The position numbers were made by a program, and so were the translations under genes. A stretch of 64,000 nucleotides of DNA from Leptasterias polaris (taxonomy: Eukaryota > Echinodermata > Asteroidea > Forcipulatida > Asteriidae), in NCBI GenBank assembly GCA_037783415.1, contig JAZGTN010000015.1:5281001-5345000 (forward strand), in the 5' to 3' direction. The notes under the pieces are model-generated. The model searched no databases. It was not told where the DNA came from and worked only from the letters and a program-made list of their open reading frames with translations. This document shows, piece by piece, positions 23,101-34,400 of the stretch. The stretch's first letter is position 1. Every line of letters starts with the position of its first letter.

Positions 23101-26100
23101 ACTTTTTCTTTTCCAGGGATACTGTGTCAATTCCCATCCTCTAGTTTTGAACTTAAACTTCCACCCCGAGTGGATTATTTTCTTGAAAATGCCGGAATCA
23201 TTTTTCTTTGAGAGTTCCGCCGGCACTTTGATTTAATAAAGCCATGAGAACAAAGATACTGTTTGAAGCACCTATATTGGTTCTTTCTCTTTTGAGAAAT
23301 TGCCATATTAACGCACCATGAATCGCAAAACCTTACCTGTGAGACACGGTCACCAACTTGGTCCATGGCCGGAACCAAGGCCTGAATCTCGGTCCGCTTA
23401 GTTAGCCTCACCTCCGTTGAGCAGAAATACAACAGTGGCAGCCTCTCAATGTCATGTAATCCTCTTCTTACAAATGCCTGGAATCAGGGATTACACAATA
23501 ACCCCTGCATGAAGGCAGAATTTGAGGATTATTTCCACCAATGAAGCATTGCATGGTGAGTGCATGCTCTGTCCTATAGGAAAGTACATGTGACCTTTGT
23601 TCCAGTCATCGAATGTTACCCCCAAATTCAGTTACGTCCCCCTGCATGCACCCAGGGAAAATTTGGTGTGTGGACAGGACATTTGGCGTCAACTGGTCTT
23701 AGAGGCAAAACGAGATAATACATCTTGTCAAGAAATATCCTGACAAACCACAGACTTATCAAATTCAGTGAGTGACAAGTCAGTTGCTGTGAGATTCTGT
23801 ATTTTCCCCCCCATATCATTCACAGCTTGCGTCATCAGTTGATAACCGCATGTTGAAACTCACAGCTCAAGATGACGAGATATACAAAAGATTTAGAGAA
23901 TGCTTCCCTGACCTGAAGATTGATGTCATTGATCCCGAGGATTTGAAATCAGCGCCGGCCAAAGTGGTAAGTCAAATGGCCCGACCACCATCAAGCGATC
24001 TCGTGCAATGGACTGAAGTTCTGGTTGTCGGTCGAGTGTGGGTTGGGGTTACGGCACTCATGTTCTTGAGCAAAATACTTCATTGGTGCTTTGTCCTTTG
24101 GATGGGATGTTAAGCGGTAGGTCCCATGTTTTGTGTCAGTTTTTGCTAAGAGAAGGGTGTTTAGCAGAAAATACTGCTTGACAAATTTCTATGCTTAGCA
24201 AAAATTGAGTGGGGCACCAGTCACAACAATGCAAACTTTATGTAATTTTGGCTGGTCACCTGTCTCTGCTAAGCAATACTTTTCTGTGCTGAGCAAGTTT
24301 TTGTGCCTACAGGCTTCATGAAATTGGGCCCTGGTGTTTGCTGGCATGGTTAGTGGTTCTGGTGGTTTAGTCATCGGGGTGCGGGTTCGAGTCCCGGTCG
24401 TGACGCTTGTGTCCTTGAGCAAGACACTTTGCTATAAATGCTTCTCTTCACCCAGGGGTATAAATGGGTACCTGCGAGGGTAGAGGTTGATATTGTGTTT
24501 GGAAAAACCTTCTGAGCGCCAAGGCAGCTCGGGCTGTATACTCCCCAGAGAGCTGAGAAAGATTAAAGGAATGTTATTGGCCCAATGACCAGGGCATAAT
24601 GTAAAGCGCATTGAGATGTTATTGTAAAATGCGCTATATAAGATTAGAACTGGTTATTATTATTATTATTATGATGGTTGGCTGCAGATTGCACTGAATC
24701 ACTGTTGTAAACTGTTACAAGCTGCTATATAAATTGGTCTTATAGTTCAAACATCTCTGCACACCTGTTGAAAAATGAATTAGTGCTTTAAAGGGAAGGT
24801 ACACGTTTGGTAATGACTCTGAAAATTAATGGCAATACAAATTTACTTGGTAAGAAGTACAGCAGCTTTGGGTAGTATAACGCATACTGCCGTTTTGGAA
24901 AAAATATATCACTTTTTATCCACCAAAATTTGAATCTCAGATTGTGTATTCCTGTAGGGAATATTCGCTCTGTTATTTCGGTAATATCTCAAAAACGCGA
25001 CCACCTTTTGAAGTGAAATTTTCACAGGTTAGTTTGATTGTATATAACTACATTTATATAGGATTAAAACAATCAAACGGTTCCAAAAACCAAAGGTATA
25101 CTTTGCCTTTAAGACACCCGTCAGGTGTGATAAAGTGCTATATAAGAACCAAGTATTATTTATTTTAATTTGGCTGTAGTGTACACAAATAGCTGCAACA
25201 GGGGAATGTATCTTCATTAACCCTCTTGCTGTCTGACCATTCACTGTGGTTTTGAATGATAGATAAGCTATGCCAGCCTTGCAATATGATACCATGAGGG
25301 AATGCATGTACACAGTACACAGTTGTGCCACCATACACAACTTTGGCAGTTGAATGGTTTCAAATGGTTGTCAACTCACTTGAAAATGTTGCGAACAGTA
25401 GGAGGGTTAAAAGAAATAAGGAACAACAAGTGCCATGAGAGTTACAACTATTTTCTATATTGTGCAGAATTCATAAAGACATTTTTTCCCAACAAATTCT
25501 TTCTGTCGAAATCATTGATAGAAATGGAGACCATTCTGTAATGAATTTGATGGCCTCGTTGAAGACTTCAACTACGGGACGCTGTTACGATTGGACTGCA
25601 CTGAAGGCTACTCAGAAAATAACTCCATCTTTGGTGAGGTTTGAGTCCAGTGTTAATATTTTCTTTGGTTTTTATATAATTAAAAACAAAAAGGAGTATT
25701 TACTCTTTTTGAAGACTCGAGGAGTTTTCCCAAATCAGTTTGGAGTCATCTGTTTTGAGAGATTCAAAGTTCTTTTTACATTTGAAATGTTTTCATAAGG
25801 CACTGCCTTAACATTATTTACGAATTGGCCACAGTCAGAGCTGCCCACTCTCCCTGATTCTGCAGAAAGTTCCCTGAAAATAAACCAATCATTCCATGTT
25901 CTGTTGAACAGATTTGAAAATCTCTTTGGTTATGGAAACTTTGTCCTATTATGTTGATTGTCATTCTAAATATCTCCCTGATTGTTGGACAAATTGTTCA
26001 TGATTGCATGATGCAAATGTTGGCAGCTCTGAACTAGTTGGTGTACCGTTCGTTCGAAGAATATCAAGGTGTACATCATCTAAATAGGAAGATCCTTATT

Positions 26101-26549
26101 TAGCCAACTGATGGTCTCATCATCGAGCTCTCGAAGCACTGTGAGGGAATTTGTAGATAGTTTGGCGATAGATCAGCTCCAATTTTATGCAGGAAATGTT
26201 GTGTACGGCCAACTCCAGTTCTGATACGGTTAAGGTTGACCCAGGCTTTTCTTGAGGTCACTGCCACTTGGTTTTGCACAGTTGGTGTACCATTTTCATA
26301 TTACTCCATGTCCCGACAAAATCAAGTTTTTGCCAAGTTTCAACCGAGACATCCAAACAAAAATAAAGTGTCCTCATTCACCAAACATTTAGTGCGGGTG
26401 TACAATTCTCTACTTGAAATGTGATTTTTTTTTCTTTTCATGCACTAGCGACAAGAATTCAGTTCTTTGCCATCGAAATCACCAGGAATCGTGAAGGCCT
26501 GAACTTGGGACTCTGGAAGAAGCAAGACAAAGAGGGATCGTCAAGTTGA
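20150..26549 (+). CDS. PBDC1: PBDC1 (polysaccharide biosynthesis domain-containing 1), complete gene
   Basis: Six exons: 20150-20173, 22101-22166, 23034-23093, 23826-23966, 25522-25633, 26449-26549. They total 504 nt and encode 167 aa; the first four junctions are phase 0 and the fifth phase 1. The protein is colinear with human PBDC1 (CXorf26): ALSTPAEKYKND, ELGWAVKAYHHAETYFN, LASSVDNRMLKLT, DLKIDVIDPEDLKS, FDGLVEDFNYGTLLRLDC, TRIQFFAIEITRNREG. It ends soon after that block. The human protein (233 aa from memory) has a long charged Gly/Glu/Lys tail after the same point, so this invertebrate form lacks the tail. Despite its name, the family has no established enzymatic role; I assign none. 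It is divergent from beta-TrCP and convergent with RPP30. Confidence 0.95.
20490..20650. repeat. GACTCG hexamer array 1
   Basis: Interrupted repeats of GACTCG/GACTCGAGTC, including palindromic CTCGAG cores. It lies in PBDC1 intron 1. Translations rich in Asp-Ser or Ser-Glu from this array are artefacts of the repeat. Confidence 0.85.
20651..21280. other. PBDC1 intron 1 between the hexamer arrays
   Basis: Contains a short ACACACAC run at 21049-21066 and no conserved coding signal. Confidence 0.5.
21281..21390. repeat. GACTCG hexamer array 2
   Basis: A purer version of the array at 20490: up to four consecutive GACTCG units separated by AAGTGACT(C/T)GG spacers. The spacers give a longer repeat of about 30-40 bp. 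Confidence 0.88.
21885..21990. repeat. inverted repeat, about 26-bp arms
   Basis: GAATTTGAGCTCGCTTCATG then AAAGTT is mirrored by AACTTTTTTGAAGCAAGCTC then AAGTTCA. A second, inner inverted pair (GAATTT...AAATTC) lies between them. It resembles a small palindromic MITE remnant in PBDC1 intron 1. Confidence 0.6.
22101..22166 (+). CDS. PBDC1: PBDC1 exon 2
   Basis: Acceptor TTTTATTTGTCAG, donor GAT|GTAAGT. Encodes GVAGMGAAARALSTPAEKYK then ND, matching human AHALSLPAESYGND. Confidence 0.9.
22386..22406. repeat. poly-G run
   Basis: About 20 consecutive G residues in PBDC1 intron 2. Assembly length may be unreliable. Confidence 0.8.
22407..23033. other. PBDC1 intron 2, no feature
   Basis: No repeat or conserved coding signal seen. 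Confidence 0.5.
23034..23093 (+). CDS. PBDC1: PBDC1 exon 3
   Basis: Acceptor CTCTTTACAACAG, donor AAT|GTAAGT. Encodes 20 codons QSLELGWAVKAYHHAETYFN, matching human IEMAWAMRAMQHAEVYYK. Confidence 0.9.
23826..23966 (+). CDS. PBDC1: PBDC1 exon 4
   Basis: Acceptor CATTCACAG, donor GTG|GTAAGT. 47 codons including SSVDNRMLKL, DDEIYKRFRECFPDLKIDVI and DPEDLKSAPAK. Confidence 0.95.
24105..24335 (+). mobile_element. MITE-like element of the TTTCATG...GGGCCC family
   Basis: Ends in GGCTTCATGAAATTGGGCCC, the same terminus as the elements at 33637 and 60653. The interior contains repeated GCTAAGCA/TGCTTAGC-type segments in both orientations. The left end is uncertain. It abuts the SINE at 24345. Confidence 0.55.
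24345..24672 (+). repeat. tRNA-Leu-derived SINE copy
   Basis: Plus-strand copy with a truncated head (GGTGGTTTAGTCATCGGGGT, GCGGGTTCGAGTCCCGGTCG), full body and tail ending in a TTATTATTATT run. It lies in PBDC1 intron 4. Confidence 0.85.
24788..25112. mobile_element. TTAA-bounded MITE-like element
   Basis: Starts TTAAAGGGAAGGTACACGTT and ends in GTATACTTTGCCTTTAA. The interior (AATTAATGGCAATA, AACGCGACCACCTTTTGAAG, GTGAAATTTTCACAGGTTAG) is shared with 52261-52599 and, inverted, with 34623-34979. The TTAA ends fit piggyBac- or Kolobok-type target sites. Confidence 0.78.
25522..25633 (+). CDS. PBDC1: PBDC1 exon 5
   Basis: Acceptor CATTGATAG, donor G|GTGAGG, ends in phase 1. Encodes KWRPFCNEFDGLVEDFNYGT, LLRLDCTEGYSENNSIF, the most conserved stretch of the protein. 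Confidence 0.95.
25700..25905 (+). repeat. duplicated segment upstream of PBDC1 exon 6 (copy 1)
   Basis: TTTGGAGTCATCTGTTTTGA, GAGATTCAAAGTTCTTTTTA and GGCCACAGTCAGAGCTGCCC recur in the same order at 27412-27555. Copy 1 has an extra 50-60 bp between the second and third blocks. Confidence 0.8.
25836..26031 (+). mobile_element. MITE-like element with CAGAGCTGCC ends
   Basis: Begins CAGAGCTGCCCAC and ends GTTGGCAGCTCTG. The interior matches the reverse complement of 2024-2220 (CCCTGATTCTGCAGAAA, ACTTTGTCCTATTATGTTGA). It lies in PBDC1 intron 5. Confidence 0.7.
26449..26549 (+). CDS. PBDC1: PBDC1 exon 6 and stop
   Basis: Acceptor CTTTTCATGCACTAG. Encodes TRIQFFAIEITRNREGLNLG, LWKKQDKEGSSS and TGA. 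The tail after the conserved block is only about 16 residues. Confidence 0.93.
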
Positions 26550-27319
26550 TGTACGCTACTGAGAAATTCAGAGTAATGTCAGTACAGTGAATATTGTCAT
26601 CAGTTTCACGAAGAGATTCAAGTTAAAAATGATTTTTTGTTTTAAAATATTAATATAGGAATGGGCATATATATCTCAATAGTTGCATTTTGTGTTTCAT
26701 GAAGTGCCATACATCCCCAAAGATGCGTGTAATACATTGCAACAGAAAAGCGCAGATGTAGGTCAATTGTTTTTACGGTTTCATGAAGAGCCACTTATGT
26801 CAGTGTGCATGTGATCAAACACGTTATTCAGCTGGGCTTATAAGTAGGTCATCTGACTTTTGAGCTTTCATGAAGAGACATTTTATCTTTGACTAATTAC
26901 TAATGGCAATTAGCCAATATTTTTAAAGAAATTAGTTAGTCAGTGGAGAGGTTCAACTTTTACAGAATCATATGAGAGGTCTTAAAACTGCAAACCCTGG
27001 CTTTAGTATTGCAGATTTGCAGTTTGAAGTTAATCATAGTGTCAAATGTAAATCTCAATTGTGCCTTTTGATATTATGTGGCTCTTCCTGAAAACGGTGA
27101 CGATATTTGGTTTCATTTGATGATGCATTATTTAAACCAAATGGAATCCATCAAAATCTGGCGGAAGGTTTTGTTTGATATTGATGGACTGCTAAGCTAA
27201 GTAAACTGTGCTTGTAGGCCAGGTATTCTGATCACCTTCAAGCTTTACCGATTGGATAATTTGATTAACTGTTGGAATGTGGTGTAAATGTCAAGGGCAT
27301 ATGTCAAGGGAATGTACAC
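26550..27319. other. downstream of PBDC1, no gene seen
   Basis: Intergenic. Probably holds the PBDC1 3' UTR, but no convincing AATAAA was found close to the stop. Confidence 0.4.
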
Positions 27320-27555
27320 TACAGCAGGCCTGGAATTATATGGTGCCCCTTGTCTTGGTTTCCCTTCAAGAGTTTCCCATAGACTAAGATTTTCCAATGG
27401 AAGTGCCCTGTTTTTGAAGACTCGAAGAATTTTCCAACTAAGTTTGGAGTCATCTGTTTTGAGAGATTCAAAGTTCTTTTTACATTGGCCACAGTCAGAG
27501 CTGCCCACTCTCCCTGATTCTGCAGAAAGTTAGCTGAAAATAAACCAATATGAAA
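27320..27555 (+). repeat. dispersed repeat plus duplicated segment (copy 2)
   Basis: 27320-27415 is a GGCCTTGGTGCC-family copy (CAGGCCTGGAATTATATGG, GTGCCCCTTGTCTTGG). 27412-27555 repeats the segment found at 25700-25905, including the truncated CAGAGCTGCC MITE. Confidence 0.75.
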
Positions 27556-27779
27556 ATCTCCCTTGCCTTCTCTTGATCAAATATTAAATTCCAGGCTTGC
27601 AATTGCAAAAGACCTTGATCATGTGGCTATCTCCTTGGTTTTTGGAGAAGTGTTGGCTCTGAACTCGACGTTTCGAACAGTATACTCTGCTGGTCTTCAT
27701 GATTGTACCCGCAAGTTTACTATAGTTATTTCTTATTTTCCACACCATTTAAAGCTTCAAACACCACTAACTTGGGCTT

Positions 27780-28080
27780 GATTTATACAATGAGCCAAGA
27801 TTGATCTTAAGATGTGTATCAATTGTAATTTATAATCAAAGTGTGGTGTTTTAATATACTGTATACAACAATATTGACAACTCATCTTAAGATGAATTTT
27901 AGTGTTTGGTTAAAATCGAGCCATGGTTGATTTCACAAAGAGCAAAGGTTGACCTTAAGATGTGTTTTAGTCTTAATTGCTAAGCAAAGTGTGACATCAA
28001 ATCAACAAAAATCACTATGAAGATATTGACAACACTCGTCTTAAGATGAACCTTGAGTGTTTGCGAAATCCAGCCCTGAT
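27780..28080. repeat. two related CTTAAGATG inverted-repeat units
   Basis: Two consecutive units of about 140-150 bp each begin near GATCTTAAGATGTGT or GACCTTAAGATGTGT and end with TCTTAAGATGAA. Each unit has the look of a small palindromic MITE, so this is either a tandem duplication or two insertions. Confidence 0.6.
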
Positions 28081-28212
28081 GTATCTACATGTACACCAAG
28101 GCTGGAAGGAAATTAGTCAGGTACCTTCATGTGAAATAAGGCTGCAACTGTATTTGTCAATAGGTTGACAAGGAATCCAGAAAAAAGATGTTAGCTTTCA
28201 CAAAATGAGGTT

Positions 28213-28482
28213 CAGGTCATCGGGGTGTGGGTTCGAGACCCCGTCTTGACGCTTGTGTCCTTGAGCAAGACACTTTGCTATAAATGCTTCTCTTCACCCA
28301 GGGGTATAAATGGGTACCTGCGAGGGTAGAGGTTGATATTGTGTATGAAAAAGCCTTCTGAGCGTCACGGCAGCTGAGAAAGATTAAAGGAATGTTATTG
28401 GCTCTATGACCAGGACACTAAATGTAAAGACGTTATTGTAAAATGTGCTATATAAGAACTAGTTATTACTATTATTATTAAC
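28213..28482 (+). repeat. tRNA-Leu-derived SINE copy
   Basis: Starts at TCATCGGGGTGTGGGTTCGA (B box), with full body, and tail GTGCTATATAAGAAC and ATTATTATTA. The A-box half is missing. Confidence 0.85.
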
Positions 28483-30031
28483 AAAACCTAACCATGTGAA
28501 TAGATTTCTTTTACATTGTTAACATGAACACAAACAGCTTCAATTTATTATTATTACTTTTTTTTAAACAGACCCATAAAGAAAGTTGTGTTTCGGTTTA
28601 CTCATTGCTGATGGAATTCATCCTAGTTTTGTAAACCAAATTAGTTAGTGACACTAAGCCTTCTATGTTATGTGTTTAGATAACACATTGTTTTACTTCC
28701 ATATGCCAACAAAATTTGTAAATATCAAGTTAACCAAAGTAAAATAAAGTAGAGAATAATTATTATTATAACAATATACTCTGAAGGTTTTAGTTTTTTC
28801 CCCTAAAGTCCTTCAAAATTATTCAGAGGATTTAGATAATTCTGAAGAATTGAGGCATGAATGATGCTGAAAAACACAATTTAAAGCTGTCCTTGGCCGG
28901 ACCTGCATTATGCTTGCGCTGAGACGGAACCATTGGTCACTCTACCTGAGAAGTCATGTGATTGTTGTGGAACAAGTGTCACCCCGACAGATCCACGATC
29001 GATTTGGATGATGACTCTGTGACATAAACACAAGTGCGATCACATGAATTTTTTAATATGGCACCACTAGCGGCATACATTTTGAGACACAGAATGCATT
29101 TAACTGATATCAGTTTGTGATGATTTGCTAATCTTTTTGGCGACTGCCATTCTGTTGCTTCTTTTTCTACACACAGGTCATGTGCGATTGATTCAATTCT
29201 TTTTTAGAATGACGACTGATACCAATCGTTTAAATATCATCGTGGTTATTCTTGGTTCGTAAGCAATCGGTGACTGATATGTTCCCGTCAGTCTTGGCTG
29301 AGTCACAGCATCATCCTTAAATAAGTGCAACAACTGTTTTGTCCAGTGGAGGCAATGAAGATCCTAAATACATTCATATCGGGTGATTTTGGAGGGATCA
29401 TACATAAACTCCTCTCAGTTGATTTTGAAGAGAATTGAGGCACACATTTTGTTTATTTTGGAAAAATTGAGACGGTAGTAATCCTCAAAAAAATTGTATT
29501 AGTTGATTTTGAAGGATTGAGGCAGTTATCTACAATAAACATCAAAGGGTTATGTATTTTTGTATACATTTATTGATTATAATCAAAGGGTTTGGAAGAA
29601 ACTTGTCTCCAATAAATATAATAAATGTTGTATAACATTTTTTTCAAAATTGAGACATTGGTATAATGCAGAGTTAATTTCCATCCTCAACTGAGCCACA
29701 ACAAAACTAACCATGTCAGATATTGCAAACAGGATACCAGTCTCGGATCATACTTACATGTGTATTGGTACTTTGGCTGGTTGCCTTACTTCTTTAAGCC
29801 TAGCTACACCTCTATCAAATTGGGCCCTGGTTAGAACAACTAGTTTACAATCAACTTTGTAACTAGTTTATTTTGGAATATAAACGAGTAAAGAAGTGAA
29901 TCAAAAATAATGTTTTTGTTTGAAAAGGAGATCTACTTTTTGGCATGGTTGGATTTTTAGTGGTGTTTGAAATTAAAACCCATATCCACCTGACTGTTCA
30001 CAGTACATACACACTGATCCGTGTTTCTGCT
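28483..30031. other. intergenic between PBDC1 and RPP30
   Basis: AT-rich. Several imperfect copies of AGTTGATTTTGAAG(G/A)AT(T)GAGGCA-type sequence occur at 29418-29525, a weak local repeat. No gene found. Confidence 0.45.
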
Positions 30032-30384
30032 TTAAAGGGTGTGTACAACATTGGTAAGATTGAAAATATAAATGTTCACAGATTTGCACATAACTTACAT
30101 GGTATAAAGATGGTCATGGTGGAAAACTTCCCTTGAAATAGTTTTGCTTGCCATAGTTTTTAGGCAATGAGTAAAACAATAGTCTTTATCCTGCAGGATA
30201 AAATCCGATGTTTGAAAAAAAGTTAAAACATATAATGGGGTTTTTCACTGTTTTCTCATGACTCCGAAGACCGTGTTAGTGTTAGCTTAAGCTTTCACAG
30301 GCTTGTTATTTTATGTATATGTTGGGTCACATCAAGTGTGGATACAGGTCTTTGGCAATTACCAATGTTGTATACACCCTTTAA
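30032..30384. mobile_element. TTAA-bounded MITE-like element
   Basis: Starts TTAAAGGGTGTGTACAACAT and ends ATGTTGTATACACCCTTTAA, an almost exact inverted terminus of about 20 bp. The interior includes CACAGGCTTGTTATTTTATG, shared with 44596-44971. Confidence 0.82.
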
Positions 30385-31233
30385 GTAATGTAGCGCTTAT
30401 TGCAGCATGACAAATGACAAAAAAAACAATCATAATTTACTGCCTTGCATATAAACATACCCCAACAAACCGGAGACTGTTGAAAAGAGCACATAGTTCT
30501 CTTTAGCCACGTCACAGTGGATAATGTGTATACAGGCCAAACTTTTCTAGACTGACTTACGGCGGACAGGTTATTATTTGGACCTCAATTTTGTTTGCCG
30601 ACGAAAATATCCACCTGGACTTTCCCAAGTGTAGCATGCACCTATCGTGCTTTGCTTTGTTTCACCCATACAAAGAGGGGACACCAGGCGTTGGAAAACA
30701 TGCCTTATAATATCCCTTTTCCTTGGGGTTTTTGTGTAACCTCCTATTCCAGACCTTTGTCCTGTTATTGTACAAATGTGGCAAACAAGAATTTACAGGA
30801 TGACACTATTGTATTTGGTTCAATGGGAGGCAAGTCCGAGCATTTTGAAGTACCAGCCACCCATGGCAGAGGTTGAGGTGCTGCAAATGACTCTGAGTGC
30901 CTACAAATTTTTTTCATATGAAAATATCAACCAAGTGCTAATTATGAGGACATTGTTGTAATTCCTTTGTCAAGTCGGGGATCCACTGTGGCAACGATAT
31001 TTTCAAACAAAAACTATTACTCAAGAAGCTCCGAAAAATGCTCAAAAAAATTATACCATGAGTGGGCACAAAACATTTTCCAGAATATCAACATGATTTA
31101 TGTTTTGCCATAATCTTGTTATCACTAGTAGTGTAAGTACAATAAGTTTCTTGTTCATCTACGGGTGGTCCCGTCATTTGGCGCTTACAGCGTTAGTGTG
31201 TTGTATAGAAAATCCCATAGTTAGGAGTATGGG
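30385..31233. other. 3' flank of RPP30, no gene seen
   Basis: Short open frames on the plus strand lack conserved motifs and are probably chance. Confidence 0.4.
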
Positions 31234-31481
31234 TTAAGTGGCAGTATTTCCTTTCTTTTTCTTTACGTCGTATTTCATACCTGATCGACTATCAGATTTC
31301 CGCCTCTTTTTTGTCCGACTACTGGATTTTGGAAGCCCATCTGTGCAATCCTCTCCAATGAGTGCTTCCTCAATGATCCCGCTTGCCTCCTGGCTGGCTC
31401 TCACCTTCCACCGATCTTGTGATGTCAGTTCGTTTACGTGCTGAAGTGACATCACAGATTTTATTGTGTTTCGTCTCGTGG
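31234..31481 (-). CDS. RPP30: RPP30 exon 9, C-terminal tail and stop
   Basis: Acceptor TGTCCTGTTCCAG. Starts ATRRNTIKSVMSLQHV (human ETRKTAFGIIS), then a poorly conserved acidic then basic tail with SSSRTKKRRKSDSRSG and KYDVKKKKGN. TAA at 31234-31236. The KKRRK cluster is a plausible nuclear localisation signal. Confidence 0.9.
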
Positions 31482-34400
31482 CTGGAACAGGACAATCAGA
31501 TAAAAATATGCGAGGTCACAGGTCCATTTTTCTTTGTTCAAAGGGCGACGATTAGCTGGTGGTAAGGTTCAATTTATTCTGTACTTACCTGCATGAAATA
31601 AGACAGCTCTGCAGTTTGACGACACGGCATTCTTTGCTTGTTGTTCAGTTAAACCAAATAATAACCCTCTGCGATTCGCATTAAGGAACAGTAACTATAC
31701 ACATGTGTAGTTTATGTCAATATAAATGAACTTATGGTACCCCCCCCCCCCCCTCACCTCCAAAACCAACTTTTCTTTGCAGTTGTTTGCCAATTTCAAT
31801 AATAATAATAATAATAACCTGTTCTTTATATAGCGCATTTTACAATAATGTCTCAATGCGCTTTACATTAGTGCCCTGGTCATTGGGCCAATAACATTCC
31901 TTTAATCTTTCTCAGCTCCCTGGGGAATATCATCCTTTCCCTTACTTACATTCAAGGTCAAAGGCTCTAAGGTCAAAGGCTCTAAGGTCAAAGTCAGTTT
32001 TGTGATCTACTCATTTTTCAATAGAGTCCTTATGAAAATAATTATTTATATTTTTGTATAAGTCTCCAACCTCACATTAAACTGGAGTAAAATGCCACTG
32101 TGTTTGATACTCTTCAAGTGCAATTTTTTGTCAAAATCCAAAAATGGTTGATGACGTTGCGTTTCAAATGTATTGTTTGTATATTTTTGTGCAGAGAATT
32201 TTCAGTTCCTTCCTGAATTTTGATGATATTATTCAAAACGGCAGTGATTTTGACAGGCACAACAAAATCTCTTGGGAATGTACAACGCATTTAGTTTTGA
32301 TGTCCGACGACGTCATGTTTCAAACGTCGTTCTGAAAGAGTACCAAGAAATTGTCATTACACCAATTTAACTTCAGGTTAGCAACTTATAATTGTTCACA
32401 CTTTCATGAGGACTCTACCTAATAATAATAATAATAATAATAATAACTCGATTGATTTATATTGTGCCCTTTCCATAAGTGCACAGCCACGATCATGGGT
32501 ACACATTTTTTCCGTGTCCATTTTATGAACAACAGTTTGAAAACCACTGGTAGCAGTTATCTCAATGTTATTTATATCAATTAGCAATCGCTGTGTCAAT
32601 GATGAATAAAAAGTGCTTGAGTTTGTCAAATACAAGATCTGCAAGTAGTTACTCAATATTTATATGTTGTTCATTTGGTGTCTTTGTAACAAAAAGTGTA
32701 CCCATGATTGTACAAAAAAAAAAAATAAAAAAAAAATAAAAAAAAAATGTACAAAAGCGTATAACAAATTAATCAAGAAATAATTAAATAAACAGCAACT
32801 GAAATGGCCAATGATTAAAAAGCTTCAAACAAGAAAATCACAAAATGAACACAAACAAATTGGTAAAAGAGCCAGAAAATACCGCAATCCAAACTCAATT
32901 GGCCTTGGAGCCCTTTCTTTAAAGTATTTTCATTTGAACTACAATCAAAGGATACAGGTTGGTGACATCATATGCTCCTCTGATCTCAATAGGCTGGGAA
33001 AAAAAAAAAAAAAAAATGATCAATGGGAGACTTCGTCGGTCAATAAAAATAGCAGTCGTGTCGTTAACCACTTGACACAGGATTTCATTTCATTTCATTT
33101 GGTTGTGAAGAACTTTCAGAAAAGCGAACTTAATCACTGTACTAGCCAAGAACCCCATGGAGAGAAGTCAAGGAAGAAAGGTTCAGTTTTAGATGTGGGA
33201 GAAAAACCCCCAGAGAATTATTCCAGGGAAAACCCACGCAGTCAGGTAGGGACTGAAAACCCAATCCGGCACGGTTAATTTGAACCGGGGTCCTAGAGGT
33301 GGAAGGCGAGCAAAGACACCACTACGCCAGCCCTACCGCCATGATGATGTCTTATTCAGCATAACTTGTTTACTAAAGGACACTTCTGCTATTGACCAAA
33401 TTCACTTGATGTTGTCATCACATTAATCCAGGTTACACCATTTTAGGAGTCAGTGTCACCATGTGTAGTATGCATTTTATGGCAATCTGGCAATTACTCA
33501 TTTACAAGTTGACTCCCACATTAGCAAGCGCGATAGCAGCAGCCGCTTCTAACCTTGGTGCAAGGTGTCAATAACTGATGAAGGTACAATTCCGACCCTC
33601 GTTCTTCAAACAACAGAAGTTGTCTATGCTACATCTGGGCCCAATTTCATGGCTCTGCTTACCGCCGAATTCTGCGCTTGCGATCACCATTCTCCGCTTA
33701 CCGAGCAAGCGCGGAAATTCTGCGCAAGCTGTGTAAGCGTAGAATGACTAGTAAAGTGGACTACGCAAGCGCACAAGCAAAAATTCCCCGCTAACCCCTG
33801 AAATGTGCTTGACGTAAGCGCGGAATACCCTGCTTCTGTAAGCGCTGATTCTTTGCTTACGGTAAGCAGAGCCATGAAATTGAGCCCAGAGCTGCATATT
33901 GATCATGTTGATAGAGTTGCGACAACTTGCGATTAGAAGCCATTTTCAGATCCCCAATTAAAAAAAAAAAAAATGATATCAACCTCTACACTCGCAGTAG
34001 AAGTAGCCATTGATACTGCTGGGTGAAGAGAAGCAATAACGGTGAAGTATCTTGCTCAGGGACACAAGTGTCATGACAGGGATTCGAACCCACATCCCAA
34101 TGACTTAACCACCAGAAACAAGGGGCAAACCTCTTGTCTTCACGATAAGTGTAAATACTATGTTCTTCCACGTGCATACAACACCCAGGTCCTACGACTT
34201 TTTTATATCCCATCCAAAGGACGAAGCATTAATGGTTAAGTGTCTTAATAAAGGACACAAGTGTCTTGACCAGGACTGGAACCCAGACTCTGCTGGTCAG
34301 AAACACCAGAGCTTGAAGCCAGTGCGCCTGACCCCTTAGCCATGACACGCCACGAGATCTGTGGAAGAAAATATCCCGAAACCAGGAAAAATCCTGACAA

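Noticed and set aside
24369..24420. tRNA-Leu gene
   Set aside because: Only the 3' half of the tRNA-like head is present and it continues into the SINE body.
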